Shown here one piece after another: positions 35,345-44,710 of a stretch of DNA of 64,000 bases. The DNA comes from JAFGNB01 sp050304135 (GTDB lineage Bacteria; Fibrobacterota; Chitinivibrionia; Chitinivibrionales; Chitinispirillaceae): positions 1 to 64,000 of the forward strand of contig JBNLDC010000025.1 of assembly GCA_050304135.1 (NCBI GenBank), in the 5' to 3' direction. The notes below the pieces were generated by a model. The model was not told where the DNA came from, did not search any database, and was given only the letters and a program-made list of their open reading frames with translations. Position 1 is the first letter of the stretch. The number at the start of each line of letters is the position of its first letter. The translations under genes and the position numbers were made by a program.

Positions 35345-37068
35345 TGAAACAACAATTGCTATTTCCGGTGTGCCTGCTTCTCTTCGTGTGCTGTATGCAT
35401 GAAATGAATAATCCTTCCGATCCGGCATCGGAAGATTATTCACGGTTCAGCAAAGCGACCGTCCGAATCTCCTCGGGCGGTACGGTGCGTGCCGGTGACA
35501 CGATACGGTTTTCAGGTGGTGTCACTTCAGAAGAGGTGCAGCGGGCGGAACTGTTGAAAAAATTCGAGTGGGATTTCAATGACGACGGGGAAATAGACAC
35601 GGTTACCGAAAAAACTGGCACCGTTGCACACGTCTACGAGAAAACCGGTACGTACCGGTGTCGTCTGCACTGTACCGACCTGGCACGGTACACCGATACC
35701 GCCTCGGTTGCGGTGCGGGTACGGCCTCCATCCTGGGGATTGAATATTACGATTGTTCTCCGCTTTGGTGATACGCTGCACGTGACCATCAACAGTGAAG
35801 ACCCCATTCCGGTGATCTTGGATGCCGGAGATACCATTATTGTTATCCCGCATTTGAACGGAGACAGTATCTCCATCGTTGCGGGAGTAGCGGGTGATAC
35901 GGTGCTCATTCCTCTGGTAGAGGCTGATACGGTATCACTCACGCAGTTCAGAGTTTCCACTATTACTCCGCCTGAGATACCGGTGTATATTCCCGATTTC
36001 CCGAATATCGACGGTTTCCCCGGTGAGCTTGACGGGCAGTGCGCCTTCTTTGCCGCCGACAGCGCGCTGATGCATACCAATCTGCAGTTTTATGATATCA
36101 TGTGGGAACAAACGAAAGCCGACGGGTTGGAGTCGATCGAGTTTGTCGAGAAGCTGCTGGTGGATATCGCCGGATATTCGATCATTACGCTGCTCGATGA
36201 AAACTACGATTATTCATTTGACAGGGGAGTGTATACGTTCGGATCAGACGGATTCGAAATTTCCTGTGTGTTTCATTACGGGGCGGGAATCGGAACCCAT
36301 ACTGAAAATGACACGATTCGTTCCAATCTTTTTTCGCTTGAATCCTACGTGGGTGCACCTAAGGTTGTCCTTGTGCCTCCCTCGTACAGTTTCACGAAGG
36401 GGCCGTTGTTCGATCTGGTTGATGGCGAAGTGTCCATTGACGGTTCACTCAATGTGTCGTTCGCGGTAAACTTATCTAAAGTAAAAGTGTCATTTTTCCG
36501 CAAGGCGGTTACCTCACTCTCGAAAATGTCCATGCTGGTGATTAATGACTCATTGAGCCTGAAAACCACCCATACCTCCTATGCACGGATGGCGCCGGTC
36601 TATGTATCGGCATTCCCCGAACTGTTTCATAACGACAGTATTATCCTGAATCACAATGGTACCTCAATGGAGACGGAACCGGCACCGCTCGAAGTGGTGT
36701 TCAAAACCGATACTACCTGGCAGAAGGCAACCTATGGTTTTACCATCAGGCAGGTGGTGGATACCCAGGAAACCGCCTACGGAAAACGTGATGCGGTACT
36801 GAAACTCTCCGGAATGTATACCACCACTGCCACGCTCGGATTTGACGGATACGATCAGTCGGTGTATTTCGGCGGACGGTATTCCTCAACAGTGAATGAT
36901 TCATCGTGGTTCTACTGTGACCGGGCAAAGACCGAAGAGTTCGGCACACTGTTTTTCGGCGAGGTTGCCGACAGTGTGGGAACGTTCACCTCGGTACCGT
37001 ACGGGTACGGGTTTGAGTATGTGCCGCTCGGGGTATCGCTGGCGTCGTATGTGTCGCTGTTCAAGTAG
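35344..37068 (+). CDS. PKD-domain lipoprotein
   Basis: This surface lipoprotein has 574 residues. A leader with Cys16 in a lipobox-like LLFVCC precedes a PKD-like domain (about 42-128: GGTVRAGDTIRFSGGVT, FEWDFNDDGEIDT, AHVYEKTGTYRCRL). The remaining 400 residues are beta-rich, contain several GDT motifs, and match nothing I recognise. PKD domains usually mediate protein or carbohydrate binding. It is coupled to the small membrane protein before it. Confidence 0.7.
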   Translation: MKQQLLFPVCLLLFVCCMHEMNNPSDPASEDYSRFSKATVRISSGGTVRAGDTIRFSGGVTSEEVQRAELLKKFEWDFNDDGEIDTVTEKTGTVAHVYEKTGTYRCRLHCTDLARYTDTASVAVRVRPPSWGLNITIVLRFGDTLHVTINSEDPIPVILDAGDTIIVIPHLNGDSISIVAGVAGDTVLIPLVEADTVSLTQFRVSTITPPEIPVYIPDFPNIDGFPGELDGQCAFFAADSALMHTNLQFYDIMWEQTKADGLESIEFVEKLLVDIAGYSIITLLDENYDYSFDRGVYTFGSDGFEISCVFHYGAGIGTHTENDTIRSNLFSLESYVGAPKVVLVPPSYSFTKGPLFDLVDGEVSIDGSLNVSFAVNLSKVKVSFFRKAVTSLSKMSMLVINDSLSLKTTHTSYARMAPVYVSAFPELFHNDSIILNHNGTSMETEPAPLEVVFKTDTTWQKATYGFTIRQVVDTQETAYGKRDAVLKLSGMYTTTATLGFDGYDQSVYFGGRYSSTVNDSSWFYCDRAKTEEFGTLFFGEVADSVGTFTSVPYGYGFEYVPLGVSLASYVSLFK

Positions 37069-37399
37069 TATTTTTGTTCAGTGAGAAAATTGTTATCCGG
37101 TTGCAGTATGTTCCGCTACCATCGAATAATTGTCACTTTTCCCATCGCTCAGAAAATATTTTAAGAATATAGAAGTGATTAATTCACTGGTAGTTGTTGC
37201 TGAGTGAACGATCGGCGTAAAAATATCTACAATATTATAATGTTCTGTCGAGAGATTTCCGCTTACAAGACATTTAATTCCGGATTGCACAAATTCGGGT
37301 GGTGAACACCAGAAAACCACACTGCATTGAACCGCTTCGTATTCACTTCCGAGATATGAGCAGTGTTGCACCAGCAGACAAAAACGAGGAGGTTTTATA
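37069..37399. other. AT-rich intergenic region before the effector cassette
   Basis: This DNA holds no credible gene. A TATAAT hexamer lies at 37236-37241 but without a good -35 partner. AGGAGG at 37387-37392 serves the following TTG-started gene. Confidence 0.5.
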
Positions 37400-38053
37400 T
37401 TGGAACCTGTTACCGTTAACCTTCCCGCTACTGATCCGATCCCGGTAAAAACCGGGATTATGAAGAATATCACCGTACGTTTCCCCGGTGAATTCGAAGT
37501 AGCCTTCGCAATTGATCCAAAGTCAGCCGAATGTCAGGATGACAAGTTCACCCTGTTCAGTACCGATGAAGAAAATACCTACTTTCAGGAAAAAACACCT
37601 CAAGACAACATTTCGCAAACTGCGGGTGAAACGAAAATCCGGTTTACCGGGCTCCGAAAAGACCTGAGTTATTCACTCGGAGTCGACCCGGGCGAGGAGG
37701 GTGAACCATATCTCGTCTTTGAAAATCTTGCTTATGGCGCCTGGGAAGAAGGACCGGTCGATCCCGATATGAAGGTGGAGTTCAAGATGCGGTTTAACGT
37801 CGATCCGAATGAATCAGGCAGCGAAGATGATCAGTTCATTCTCACCAGTACCGATTCCCGGCAGAAAATCAAACAGATCAAAACTATAAAAGACGATCTG
37901 ACGCAGGGTGATGATACAGTGGAAATCCTGTTCGATAATCTCGACAGGTCATTGAGTTATTCGCTGCAGGTTGATCCGGGAGCGGAGGGTGAACCCTATT
38001 TTATATTTAAAAATCGGCCGTATGCCGAACTGTCGAAGGGAAATGCGGAATGA
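37400..38053 (+). CDS. Duplicated beta-module protein, putative secretion-apparatus partner
   Basis: This protein of 217 residues has no signal peptide. Residues about 30-118 and 125-212 are tandem copies of one module, sharing the DPxxxxxxDD(K/Q)F-L-STD opening and the ending LSYSL-VDPG-EGEPY-F. From memory, similar modules sit beside VgrG/PAAR-linked cargo of type VI-like machines; that link is inference. The start is TTG at 37400, supported by AGGAGG seven bases upstream. It overlaps the next gene by four bases (ATGA). Confidence 0.6.
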   Translation: MEPVTVNLPATDPIPVKTGIMKNITVRFPGEFEVAFAIDPKSAECQDDKFTLFSTDEENTYFQEKTPQDNISQTAGETKIRFTGLRKDLSYSLGVDPGEEGEPYLVFENLAYGAWEEGPVDPDMKVEFKMRFNVDPNESGSEDDQFILTSTDSRQKIKQIKTIKDDLTQGDDTVEILFDNLDRSLSYSLQVDPGAEGEPYFIFKNRPYAELSKGNAE

Positions 38054-38523
38054 AAATCGGCGGAAGTATTTCCGGAGCGGCGGATGCTGCCGCAAAAGTA
38101 AAAACTGATGTGAGCGGCAGCGTTTCAGGAGCGGCGGGAGCTGCCGCCGGTGCGAAAGCGGATGTGGCCGGTGCGGTGAGCGGTGCGGCCGGTGGCGTGA
38201 AGGATGCCGCCGGTGCGTTAAAAGACAAGGCAACCGGTGCGATTGATAGCGCGAAAGGTGCTGCGACCGACGCGGTCGGAAACGTTACCGGCAAGGTAAG
38301 CGCCGCTGTTTCGGCGGCAATGGAGAAGGCCGCCGCGATGAAGGAACAGTGCAGGGCGGCGGTTAAAAAGTTTCAGAATGCAGTTGCCCCTCCCGATGGA
38401 TGGAAACCGACGTTCGCTACCAGTACTCATGTTTCCATTGGGAAAAATTTCAGTTCAACAAAAGGATTTACGCTCCGTAACGACGAGTGGAAAGAGTTGA
38501 AGAAATTTCCTTTTTCTGTTTGA
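38050..38523 (+). CDS. Alanine-rich protein of the effector cassette
   Basis: This protein of 157 residues. Residues 1-110 are an Ala/Gly/Asp/Lys-rich stretch of SGAAxAAAxxKxDV-like repeats, predicted helical. The last 45 residues are globular-looking (GWKPTFATSTHVSIGKNF). There is no signal peptide. It is translationally coupled to the duplicated beta-module gene. It could be a spacer or chaperone-like part of an exported complex; no family is recognised. Confidence 0.55.
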   Translation: MKIGGSISGAADAAAKVKTDVSGSVSGAAGAAAGAKADVAGAVSGAAGGVKDAAGALKDKATGAIDSAKGAATDAVGNVTGKVSAAVSAAMEKAAAMKEQCRAAVKKFQNAVAPPDGWKPTFATSTHVSIGKNFSSTKGFTLRNDEWKELKKFPFSV

Positions 38524-38616
38524 ATAACTGAAAATGGTTCCAATGGTACAACAAAATATGATACTCCTTCCCCCGGTCTTTTATGAACGGAGAAAGATAG
38601 TTACAAGGATGATGAT

Positions 38617-39966
38617 ATGACTCTGTCAAATAAATACATCCCCGCAATTTCAAGTTTCGCTTTTCCCGTCAGTTCCGCTGTACTTCCCGAATGGTCCAAA
38701 GATCTCGAAGGGGAATGGTATAACGGAACTGAGCATGATTTCCCCGGCGGATTTTACCCTCTCGGTGAAAACTCACTCTGGCATGGCGGTATTCATCTGA
38801 AAGTACCGGTGGGCAGTGCAGTACTCGCGCCATGTGAAGGAACGATTGTTGCCGCACGTTTGGCCGAGCACGATTCCGGTTATTACGGCAGCGCAAATTT
38901 CATTCTGATGAAACACACAATCACTGGATATGATCTTATATTAACGCAGCCGAACATCGGGAACGCGGATTGGATTGAAAAAACCAGACTGTATGAATTT
39001 TTCTCACTCTATATGCACCTGAGTCCTGAATTGCTAGAGATTTCAAACGGTAATCTTGAAACGGTTGAATGGATAAAAACCCTCTCTGAACCGATTGATC
39101 TGATCGGAAGCGTCGGAAAAAACGGTGTCAATTACCCGGATGATGTCATGCTGGTCCAAAATCTTCTCAAACGCTGTGGTTGCTACACCTATCAAGTGGA
39201 TAAACTCTGTGGACCTAAAACTGAAAAGGGACTGCAGAAGTTTATTGCTGATCCTGATTCCCCTATGGAACCGGGTGATGCTGCATGGCAGAAGCTTGTC
39301 AGTGCCTTCATGGCGACGAATGAATTGCGACAAAACATTGTCGACCAGCTTAAGTCGGGTGAAATCGTACCACTTAACATAAATGTGGCAACAGGTGATG
39401 TGCTCTGGACAAGTGGTGAATATATCGATGAATCACAACCCGAAGGTATTATCCACTGGGAAATTTTTTCCGAAGAAAACATATTCCCGCAATGGACGAC
39501 AATTGAAGACTCGCAGGAGGGTTATAATATTGATTGTTCTTCGTTTCTTGCGCAATCGGGTATCAGTGAAGATTCTTTTACATCCGGAGAACCGCTCGAA
39601 AGAGAGCAGGTGCTCAATTTCTATAAAAGCAACCCTGACGCAGAGAAGGTCAGGAAATATGTGTGCAGGTTTCATAATGAGTGGGCTGTCAATCCCGATA
39701 CTGCGCTTGAAAAAATAAAGAATGTTTATGATATTACCGATCTTGCCGATCTGATCAGGCCGTATCTCTGGTGGGAAATTTCTCAGCAGAAAGAAGTGCC
39801 ACTTCCGGCGTCACCGTTGGTATATCACTACAATCCGATTTCGTTTCTTTCTGCTCTTGAATCCGCTTTCAGGTTTTCTGATGAAGGAGAAAACGACTAT
39901 TCCGATACGGATTTTGTAGAAGAGATGGCAGGTCGGACACCTACCGGAACGGTAAATGAAGAATAA
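38617..39966 (+). CDS. M23-like plus peptidoglycan-binding protein, putative cell-wall effector
   Basis: This protein of 449 residues has no signal peptide. Residues about 45-140 resemble an M23 peptidase, but the HxGxD motif reads H56-G-G-I-H60 and the later motif is YMH134LS. About 35 residues are inserted between these, so activity is doubtful or altered. Residues 164-215 are a peptidoglycan-binding domain (IGSVGKNGVNYPDDVMLVQNLL, LCGPKTEKGLQKFI). The C-terminal 230 residues are unassigned. AAGGATG precedes the ATG. The domain mix suits a periplasm-delivered wall hydrolase. Confidence 0.65.
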   Translation: MTLSNKYIPAISSFAFPVSSAVLPEWSKDLEGEWYNGTEHDFPGGFYPLGENSLWHGGIHLKVPVGSAVLAPCEGTIVAARLAEHDSGYYGSANFILMKHTITGYDLILTQPNIGNADWIEKTRLYEFFSLYMHLSPELLEISNGNLETVEWIKTLSEPIDLIGSVGKNGVNYPDDVMLVQNLLKRCGCYTYQVDKLCGPKTEKGLQKFIADPDSPMEPGDAAWQKLVSAFMATNELRQNIVDQLKSGEIVPLNINVATGDVLWTSGEYIDESQPEGIIHWEIFSEENIFPQWTTIEDSQEGYNIDCSSFLAQSGISEDSFTSGEPLEREQVLNFYKSNPDAEKVRKYVCRFHNEWAVNPDTALEKIKNVYDITDLADLIRPYLWWEISQQKEVPLPASPLVYHYNPISFLSALESAFRFSDEGENDYSDTDFVEEMAGRTPTGTVNEE

Positions 39967-40060
39967 TTGGCGACAACCGAAAACGAACATGGCTTCAACG
40001 AGCCTCTTGACGATGAATGAATAATACTGGAATTTTAATGATTCCCTGGAGATGTTCCTT

Positions 40061-42214
40061 ATGAGTGACAATTTTCAGTCAGACATGAATAGTGAAGACG
40101 AGTATTTCGATTCTTATGATCCGGAGCAGGAACAGAGTGTATGGGATGGCGAGTCGACTCAACAAACAGAATCTGCAGACGATAATTGGAATCCTGAAAC
40201 CTCTGCCGATAGTGATCAGGTCACAATGAATAAGCCAGCCGATGGTGATTCTTCATCATCGGAGAAGGAAGATTCTTCACAAAGTACCGAAAAAGAGGAG
40301 TGGGAGGAGTGGGAAGATGAAAATTATGGGCAATCGGTTGATGAAGATCTGGTAAAACAGCAACAGGAAAAAGAACAGGCTGCCTCAGGAAGTCAGACAT
40401 GTCAATCAAGCACGGAAGATACTTGGGACTATACAAAACCGGTCTGGGCTCAGACCGACAGCGATTCATCCACACCGAACCAAGAGATCGAGTCCGTAGA
40501 TGAAGAGTACCTTTTAAATAAACGTACCACCTACAACGCGGCTGTCTATAATGACACCCTCGGTCCGCGGCAATTTTTTGAAGAAATCGATCAGGGGGGG
40601 CATGGTCGAATTCATTACTGCTGGCGAAACGACTTCGTTGAAAGAACGGTCGGTACTTCCGGCTGTCTGCCTGTTTCGATTGTAATGGTTCTGCATTATT
40701 ATAATTTCATGAGTAATTGCACCATCAAGCAGAAGATCGAATCCCTCGTTCAGTTCATGCGTGGTTACAAAAGAAGCCAGAATATAATCAGTAAACCGAA
40801 ACACCTCCCGACGTACGATTATATAACCCCCGATGCTAACCCCCGTACAGAGAAATTGCTTGCCGACATACCACTTTACACTGCGGATAAATTTGTTGCA
40901 AGCATCGTTTGCTCCGATCAGAATAAACTCGCCAGGTATCAGAAGTTTGGCATAGAAGCTATCGACAGCAATTATCTTTCTCCATTTGAAATCGTAACAA
41001 AAAAAGGCGGTAAACTGATATTCAGTACAAAAGGGGGAGTAAAAGGCGGATTAGATATAAACGGAAAAGAAGTCACCTCACTTAAAGAACCTTCGAAGGG
41101 GTATATGCCTAATGGACATTTCGTTGTCATTTCGGGGTATAACAGCAGCGGGATGTTCGAGATAGCCGATCCGGCGGGAGACCGTAAAGGAGCTGGGGAT
41201 CTTGCTTTTGTCGATCCTGAGATAATAAAGGATAAAACGTTTATATGGATTAAACCGTCTGAGGATACCACTCCCATAGATTTAAATGATGATAACGATA
41301 TTATTGGAAATCACAAAACCATAGACCAATTATCGGAAGATGAGATAATAGATGGAATTGTTGATATTGATGTCATACTTGATAAATTGGAAACCTTTTT
41401 CCAATATTTACTGAACAAAAGTGAAAAACTGAAAAACGCAGATGAAACGATAACTGGTGGCATAGAGAGCCTGGCGGATTTTTTAGGGATCGATCTGAAA
41501 GCGGTGGAAGATGCCGGAAGCGATATTTTTCGGCGGTTTCTTGAATACATTAAAGATAAAACTGTGGAGAATCTCGAATTAAAGGAAAAAATCAAATTTT
41601 TAAAGAATTTTCTAGAATTCGTTAAATACAGATTCGACTATGAACAGCGAATATTTTTTACCACAACAGAAGCATATCAGCAATATTTCGGGTATGCTGA
41701 TATTTACGACGAACATGCAAATGACGATCCAGTCTTTAGAATCGACTGGTTTAAAGTTTATATATACGCACATAACGAAAAGGGTGACCTGCAAACATAC
41801 GCAATTAGAGGTTGGAAAGGGAACTACTGGTCCGCTGCCGGTGCAGAAATCGGTTGTTACACCGGAGATAATCCGGTAGTCAAAGCATTAACGGGAGAAG
41901 ATGCAACCGCTGCTTCAAAAAGTTTTATGCTTAAAATGGGGTTTATTCTTGAAGATGAAAATGGAAACGAAATTTTCAGAAGATACAAGGAGGAAAACTG
42001 GTGGGTAATCGGCCTCAAACCGGGGCAAAACGAAGTTTGGGAAGATGCACGAGGCAAGTATACGATGAAAGGTGTGATCGATTTTGAAGGAAAGGCAGAA
42101 CTTGCCGATAGTTTTGAATCTGAAGTTGAGCAACATTTTGAAAAATCAGACACTGCCGGGCCAATTTCCATTACAAAACGAAAAGGGAACAAATTCATAT
42201 TTCTTTGGAAGTAA
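40061..42214 (+). CDS. C39-like cysteine peptidase with DUF4474 domain, putative effector
   Basis: This protein has 717 residues and no signal peptide. Residues 1-150 are acidic and Ser/Glu/Gln-rich. A papain-like C39-type domain follows with Cys202 (GTSGCLPVSIVMVLHYY), His353 (GHFVVISGY) and Asp370 (IADPAG). Helical segments (about 400-530) lead to a DUF4474-like C-terminus (GWKGNYWSAAGAEIGCYTG, NWWVIGLKPG). C39-like enzymes can cut peptidoglycan amides, so this may be a second wall-directed effector. ATG at 40061 has GGAG nine bases upstream; ATG at 40052 is too close to it. Confidence 0.65.
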   Translation: MSDNFQSDMNSEDEYFDSYDPEQEQSVWDGESTQQTESADDNWNPETSADSDQVTMNKPADGDSSSSEKEDSSQSTEKEEWEEWEDENYGQSVDEDLVKQQQEKEQAASGSQTCQSSTEDTWDYTKPVWAQTDSDSSTPNQEIESVDEEYLLNKRTTYNAAVYNDTLGPRQFFEEIDQGGHGRIHYCWRNDFVERTVGTSGCLPVSIVMVLHYYNFMSNCTIKQKIESLVQFMRGYKRSQNIISKPKHLPTYDYITPDANPRTEKLLADIPLYTADKFVASIVCSDQNKLARYQKFGIEAIDSNYLSPFEIVTKKGGKLIFSTKGGVKGGLDINGKEVTSLKEPSKGYMPNGHFVVISGYNSSGMFEIADPAGDRKGAGDLAFVDPEIIKDKTFIWIKPSEDTTPIDLNDDNDIIGNHKTIDQLSEDEIIDGIVDIDVILDKLETFFQYLLNKSEKLKNADETITGGIESLADFLGIDLKAVEDAGSDIFRRFLEYIKDKTVENLELKEKIKFLKNFLEFVKYRFDYEQRIFFTTTEAYQQYFGYADIYDEHANDDPVFRIDWFKVYIYAHNEKGDLQTYAIRGWKGNYWSAAGAEIGCYTGDNPVVKALTGEDATAASKSFMLKMGFILEDENGNEIFRRYKEENWWVIGLKPGQNEVWEDARGKYTMKGVIDFEGKAELADSFESEVEQHFEKSDTAGPISITKRKGNKFIFLWK

Positions 42215-42561
42215 GTATTTAGATAAGGTAATACTACCAATTTTTTATACGTTTATATATTGTATGTAAATCAGAATGGTCAATTTCTGTAAATTTTCTT
42301 AGAATGCACTATCTATTCAATTGGTTCTCAAATAATTGCTAAATTGCTATTTGAATCCGCACACGGCACCCCGTCGCACTACCGTCTCCCTGCCGTCCAG
42401 AGCACGCTCCCTCCTCCACCCCTGATTCCGCCCGGAGTATATTTCCTGATAATCAGGGAGTCTGCATGGTTCCTCTGTATGCCGGATACCGTAGTGTACC
42501 ATGAGCGGTCTGCGGTAAAAAAAAGTTATCCCGGCGTTTATTTGTGAGTGTATCAATCGCA
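42215..42561. other. Intergenic region
   Basis: This DNA separates the effector cassette from the beta-barrel gene. No ORF, hairpin or promoter stands out; the first 130 bp are AT-rich. Confidence 0.5.
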
Positions 42562-43497
42562 ATGGTCAGAATATCGTTTTTATTCATCACAATGCTCCTG
42601 TTCGTTCCAACGGTGACTGCCGCATCGTTTGAACTGTCTATCGAGCCGGAGCTGGGTATCCAGAACGGGGTTCCCGCCGGTCGGAACGATTCCGTTTTCA
42701 ATACGTATTTCTACGGTGCTGCGCAGGTGGAACCTGTCTGGTCAAAACGGAATGGAAGCAGGGACTTTCGTAGCACGACCTCGTTGCATACCGTGAAGTA
42801 TATCGGTGGTCCCGGGGAGCTGGACATTGAAGAGCACCTTTCGCTCGAACGGGAATTCGCTACCCATTCCACCGGCGGCACGATCGGTGCCGCATATCAT
42901 TTTCTGCCGACCGCCTATGATCCGACCAGTCCCGAAAAGTACATGGACTATTCCTTCGGGTGCAACCGGAAACGCTCCGGCAGTACGGGACTTCAAGGTA
43001 CCTACTCCCTCAATATTCTTGATGATGTCACTTCGACCCGTTACGACGTTCGGAATTCCCTGTATCTGTCCATCGGGAAGGATTTCACCCGGCATTTGCA
43101 CCTGTTCCTGAAAATCGGCGGGGCATGGAACCTGTCGAATACTGAAGGGGCCGGATATATCCAGCCATCGGGTTTCCTCGGTACCACCATACTGCCCGAT
43201 GAAAAAAATATGCTTCTGCTGCAGATCTCCGGAAGCTGTGCATTCTACCAGCCGGTGCATGTTCCGGTACTCACGACTGCGGGCAGGGGGCGCCGGCAAC
43301 GGGTGGACACGCTTGCATTTACCCTTACCGCAACAAAAATACCCCTCACCATGCTATATTGTGACTTTGGACGTGAACTTACCGCTCGGGCGACGCTGCA
43401 TTTTTATTACCTGTGCGTGCTGTTCGGTCGTGGGCGTACGTACACACCGGCGGTTTCCCACCAGTGCGGAATTTCGCTTGAATGGGTAAAAAATTAA
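42562..43497 (+). CDS. Exported beta-rich protein, probable outer-membrane barrel
   Basis: This protein of 311 residues has a signal peptide (ISFLFITMLLFVPTVTA) followed by alternating hydrophobic/polar strands with aromatic belts (FNTYFYGAAQVEPVW, YHFLPTAYD, LFLKIGGAWNL). It ends CGISLEWVKN, consistent with an outer-membrane barrel. No family is recognised. ATG at 42562 is preferred to GTG 42544; neither has a strong ribosome-binding site. It precedes the ECF sigma operon by 68 bp and could be its first or a regulated member. Confidence 0.55.
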   Translation: MVRISFLFITMLLFVPTVTAASFELSIEPELGIQNGVPAGRNDSVFNTYFYGAAQVEPVWSKRNGSRDFRSTTSLHTVKYIGGPGELDIEEHLSLEREFATHSTGGTIGAAYHFLPTAYDPTSPEKYMDYSFGCNRKRSGSTGLQGTYSLNILDDVTSTRYDVRNSLYLSIGKDFTRHLHLFLKIGGAWNLSNTEGAGYIQPSGFLGTTILPDEKNMLLLQISGSCAFYQPVHVPVLTTAGRGRRQRVDTLAFTLTATKIPLTMLYCDFGRELTARATLHFYYLCVLFGRGRTYTPAVSHQCGISLEWVKN

Positions 43498-43565
43498 TTC
43501 GATGCACCGTGTAACCTTGTATCGTAGTGTCTCGTATATAGTAAACAGATTAACAGGATACGGAG

Positions 43566-44075
43566 TTGAAGAAGCGGACCATCGAAGACGAGAGGTTTCA
43601 TGAAATTGTTCGTACGTACACCCGGTATGTCTTTACCGTTACGTTCCGTTTACTGGGTAATGTTACCGATGCCGAAGACGCGACGCAGGAAACGTTCATC
43701 AAGGCATATAAATGTATCGGGCGATATGATGAAACGCGGGGGATGAGAAACTGGCTGTTCACCATCGCCATCAATACCGCACGCGATTTCTACCGGAAAG
43801 TACGAAGTGCCCGCAAGACGGAATATGCCGCCGGAACAGCGGATGAAGAAAATGCCACCGAGCCGTCGTCCGGCATCGGAGAACGGATGGATGTCGATAA
43901 AATGCTGTCAATTCTTGATTTCAAGTACCGGACCGTGGTTGTGCTGTTTTACATGGAGCAATACAGCGTGAGGGAGATAAGTACCATGATCAGAAAATCG
44001 GAGAATGTCGTCAAGGTATGGCTGTTCCGGGCCCGAAAAAAGATCATGGAGCAATTCGGAGATTTTACTGTATGA
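43566..44075 (+). CDS. ECF-type sigma-70 factor
   Basis: This protein of 169 residues has region 2 (FTVTFRLLGNVTDAEDATQETFIKAYK) and region 4 (LDFKYRTVVVLFYMEQYSVREISTMIRKSENVVKVWLFRARKKI) of extracytoplasmic-function sigma factors. It directs RNA polymerase to envelope or stress promoters when released by its partner. The start is TTG at 43566. The stop overlaps the ATG of the anti-sigma gene (ATGA), the standard coupling. Confidence 0.88.
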   Translation: MKKRTIEDERFHEIVRTYTRYVFTVTFRLLGNVTDAEDATQETFIKAYKCIGRYDETRGMRNWLFTIAINTARDFYRKVRSARKTEYAAGTADEENATEPSSGIGERMDVDKMLSILDFKYRTVVVLFYMEQYSVREISTMIRKSENVVKVWLFRARKKIMEQFGDFTV

Positions 44076-44710
44076 AGTGTGCCACCGTCATTGCCTCGTT
44101 TGACCGGCTGTACCGTGAAGGCGACGGTTTCGATCGTCCCGATATTGTCGCACATCTCGAAACATGTGATCGCTGCAGCCAGGCCTATTCCCGCTGGTGT
44201 GCGGTAGCCCGCTCTCTCGGCGGTGTTCCGGAACCGGAGCTATCACCGGCTCTCTACGGGAGAGTAATGATGGCAATCGATGATCTCCGCGGGCGGAAGG
44301 CGCAGGGGAGCCTTGCCCCGGGTTGGCAACCGTTCGGGTGGGCGGTAGCCGCTGCGGCTGTCGTGGCGATCAGCGTCCTCTTTCTTGTTCCGCGAAACCC
44401 TCCCGTTGCTCCCGCCGCCGGAATAGTTCCTGTACCGGCGGCTGCACAACCGGTGGTTACCGCTCATTTTGAGCTGTCCCGGGTCGATGCCCATACCGTT
44501 GCACTGGTCGGTGATTTCAACGGTTGGGATACCGGGGAGAATCAGATGATACAATCGGCTGATGGTACCTGGTCCATCGATCTGCCGTTACCCAAAGGGA
44601 ATTATCAGTATCTTTTTCTGGTTGACGGGAACCGCTGGCAGGCGGATACGCGGGGGGTACCGATGGTACCCGACGGGTTCGGCGGCGTTAACTCGGTGAT
44701 CGAATTATGA
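44072..44710 (+). CDS. Anti-sigma factor fused to a CBM48-like domain
   Basis: This protein has 212 residues. The N-terminal zinc-binding anti-sigma motif (H28-x3-C32-x2-C35, HLETCDRC) should hold the ECF sigma factor. One transmembrane helix (about 88-107) follows, then a Pro/Ala linker. Residues about 130-212 form an AMPK/isoamylase-N (CBM48) domain: VALVGDFNGWDTGENQMIQ, GTWSIDLPLPKGNYQYLFLVDG. The C-terminal module would lie outside the inner membrane, so it may sense a glycan. Release would free the sigma factor. It overlaps both neighbours by 4 bp. Confidence 0.82.
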   Translation: MKCATVIASFDRLYREGDGFDRPDIVAHLETCDRCSQAYSRWCAVARSLGGVPEPELSPALYGRVMMAIDDLRGRKAQGSLAPGWQPFGWAVAAAAVVAISVLFLVPRNPPVAPAAGIVPVPAAAQPVVTAHFELSRVDAHTVALVGDFNGWDTGENQMIQSADGTWSIDLPLPKGNYQYLFLVDGNRWQADTRGVPMVPDGFGGVNSVIEL

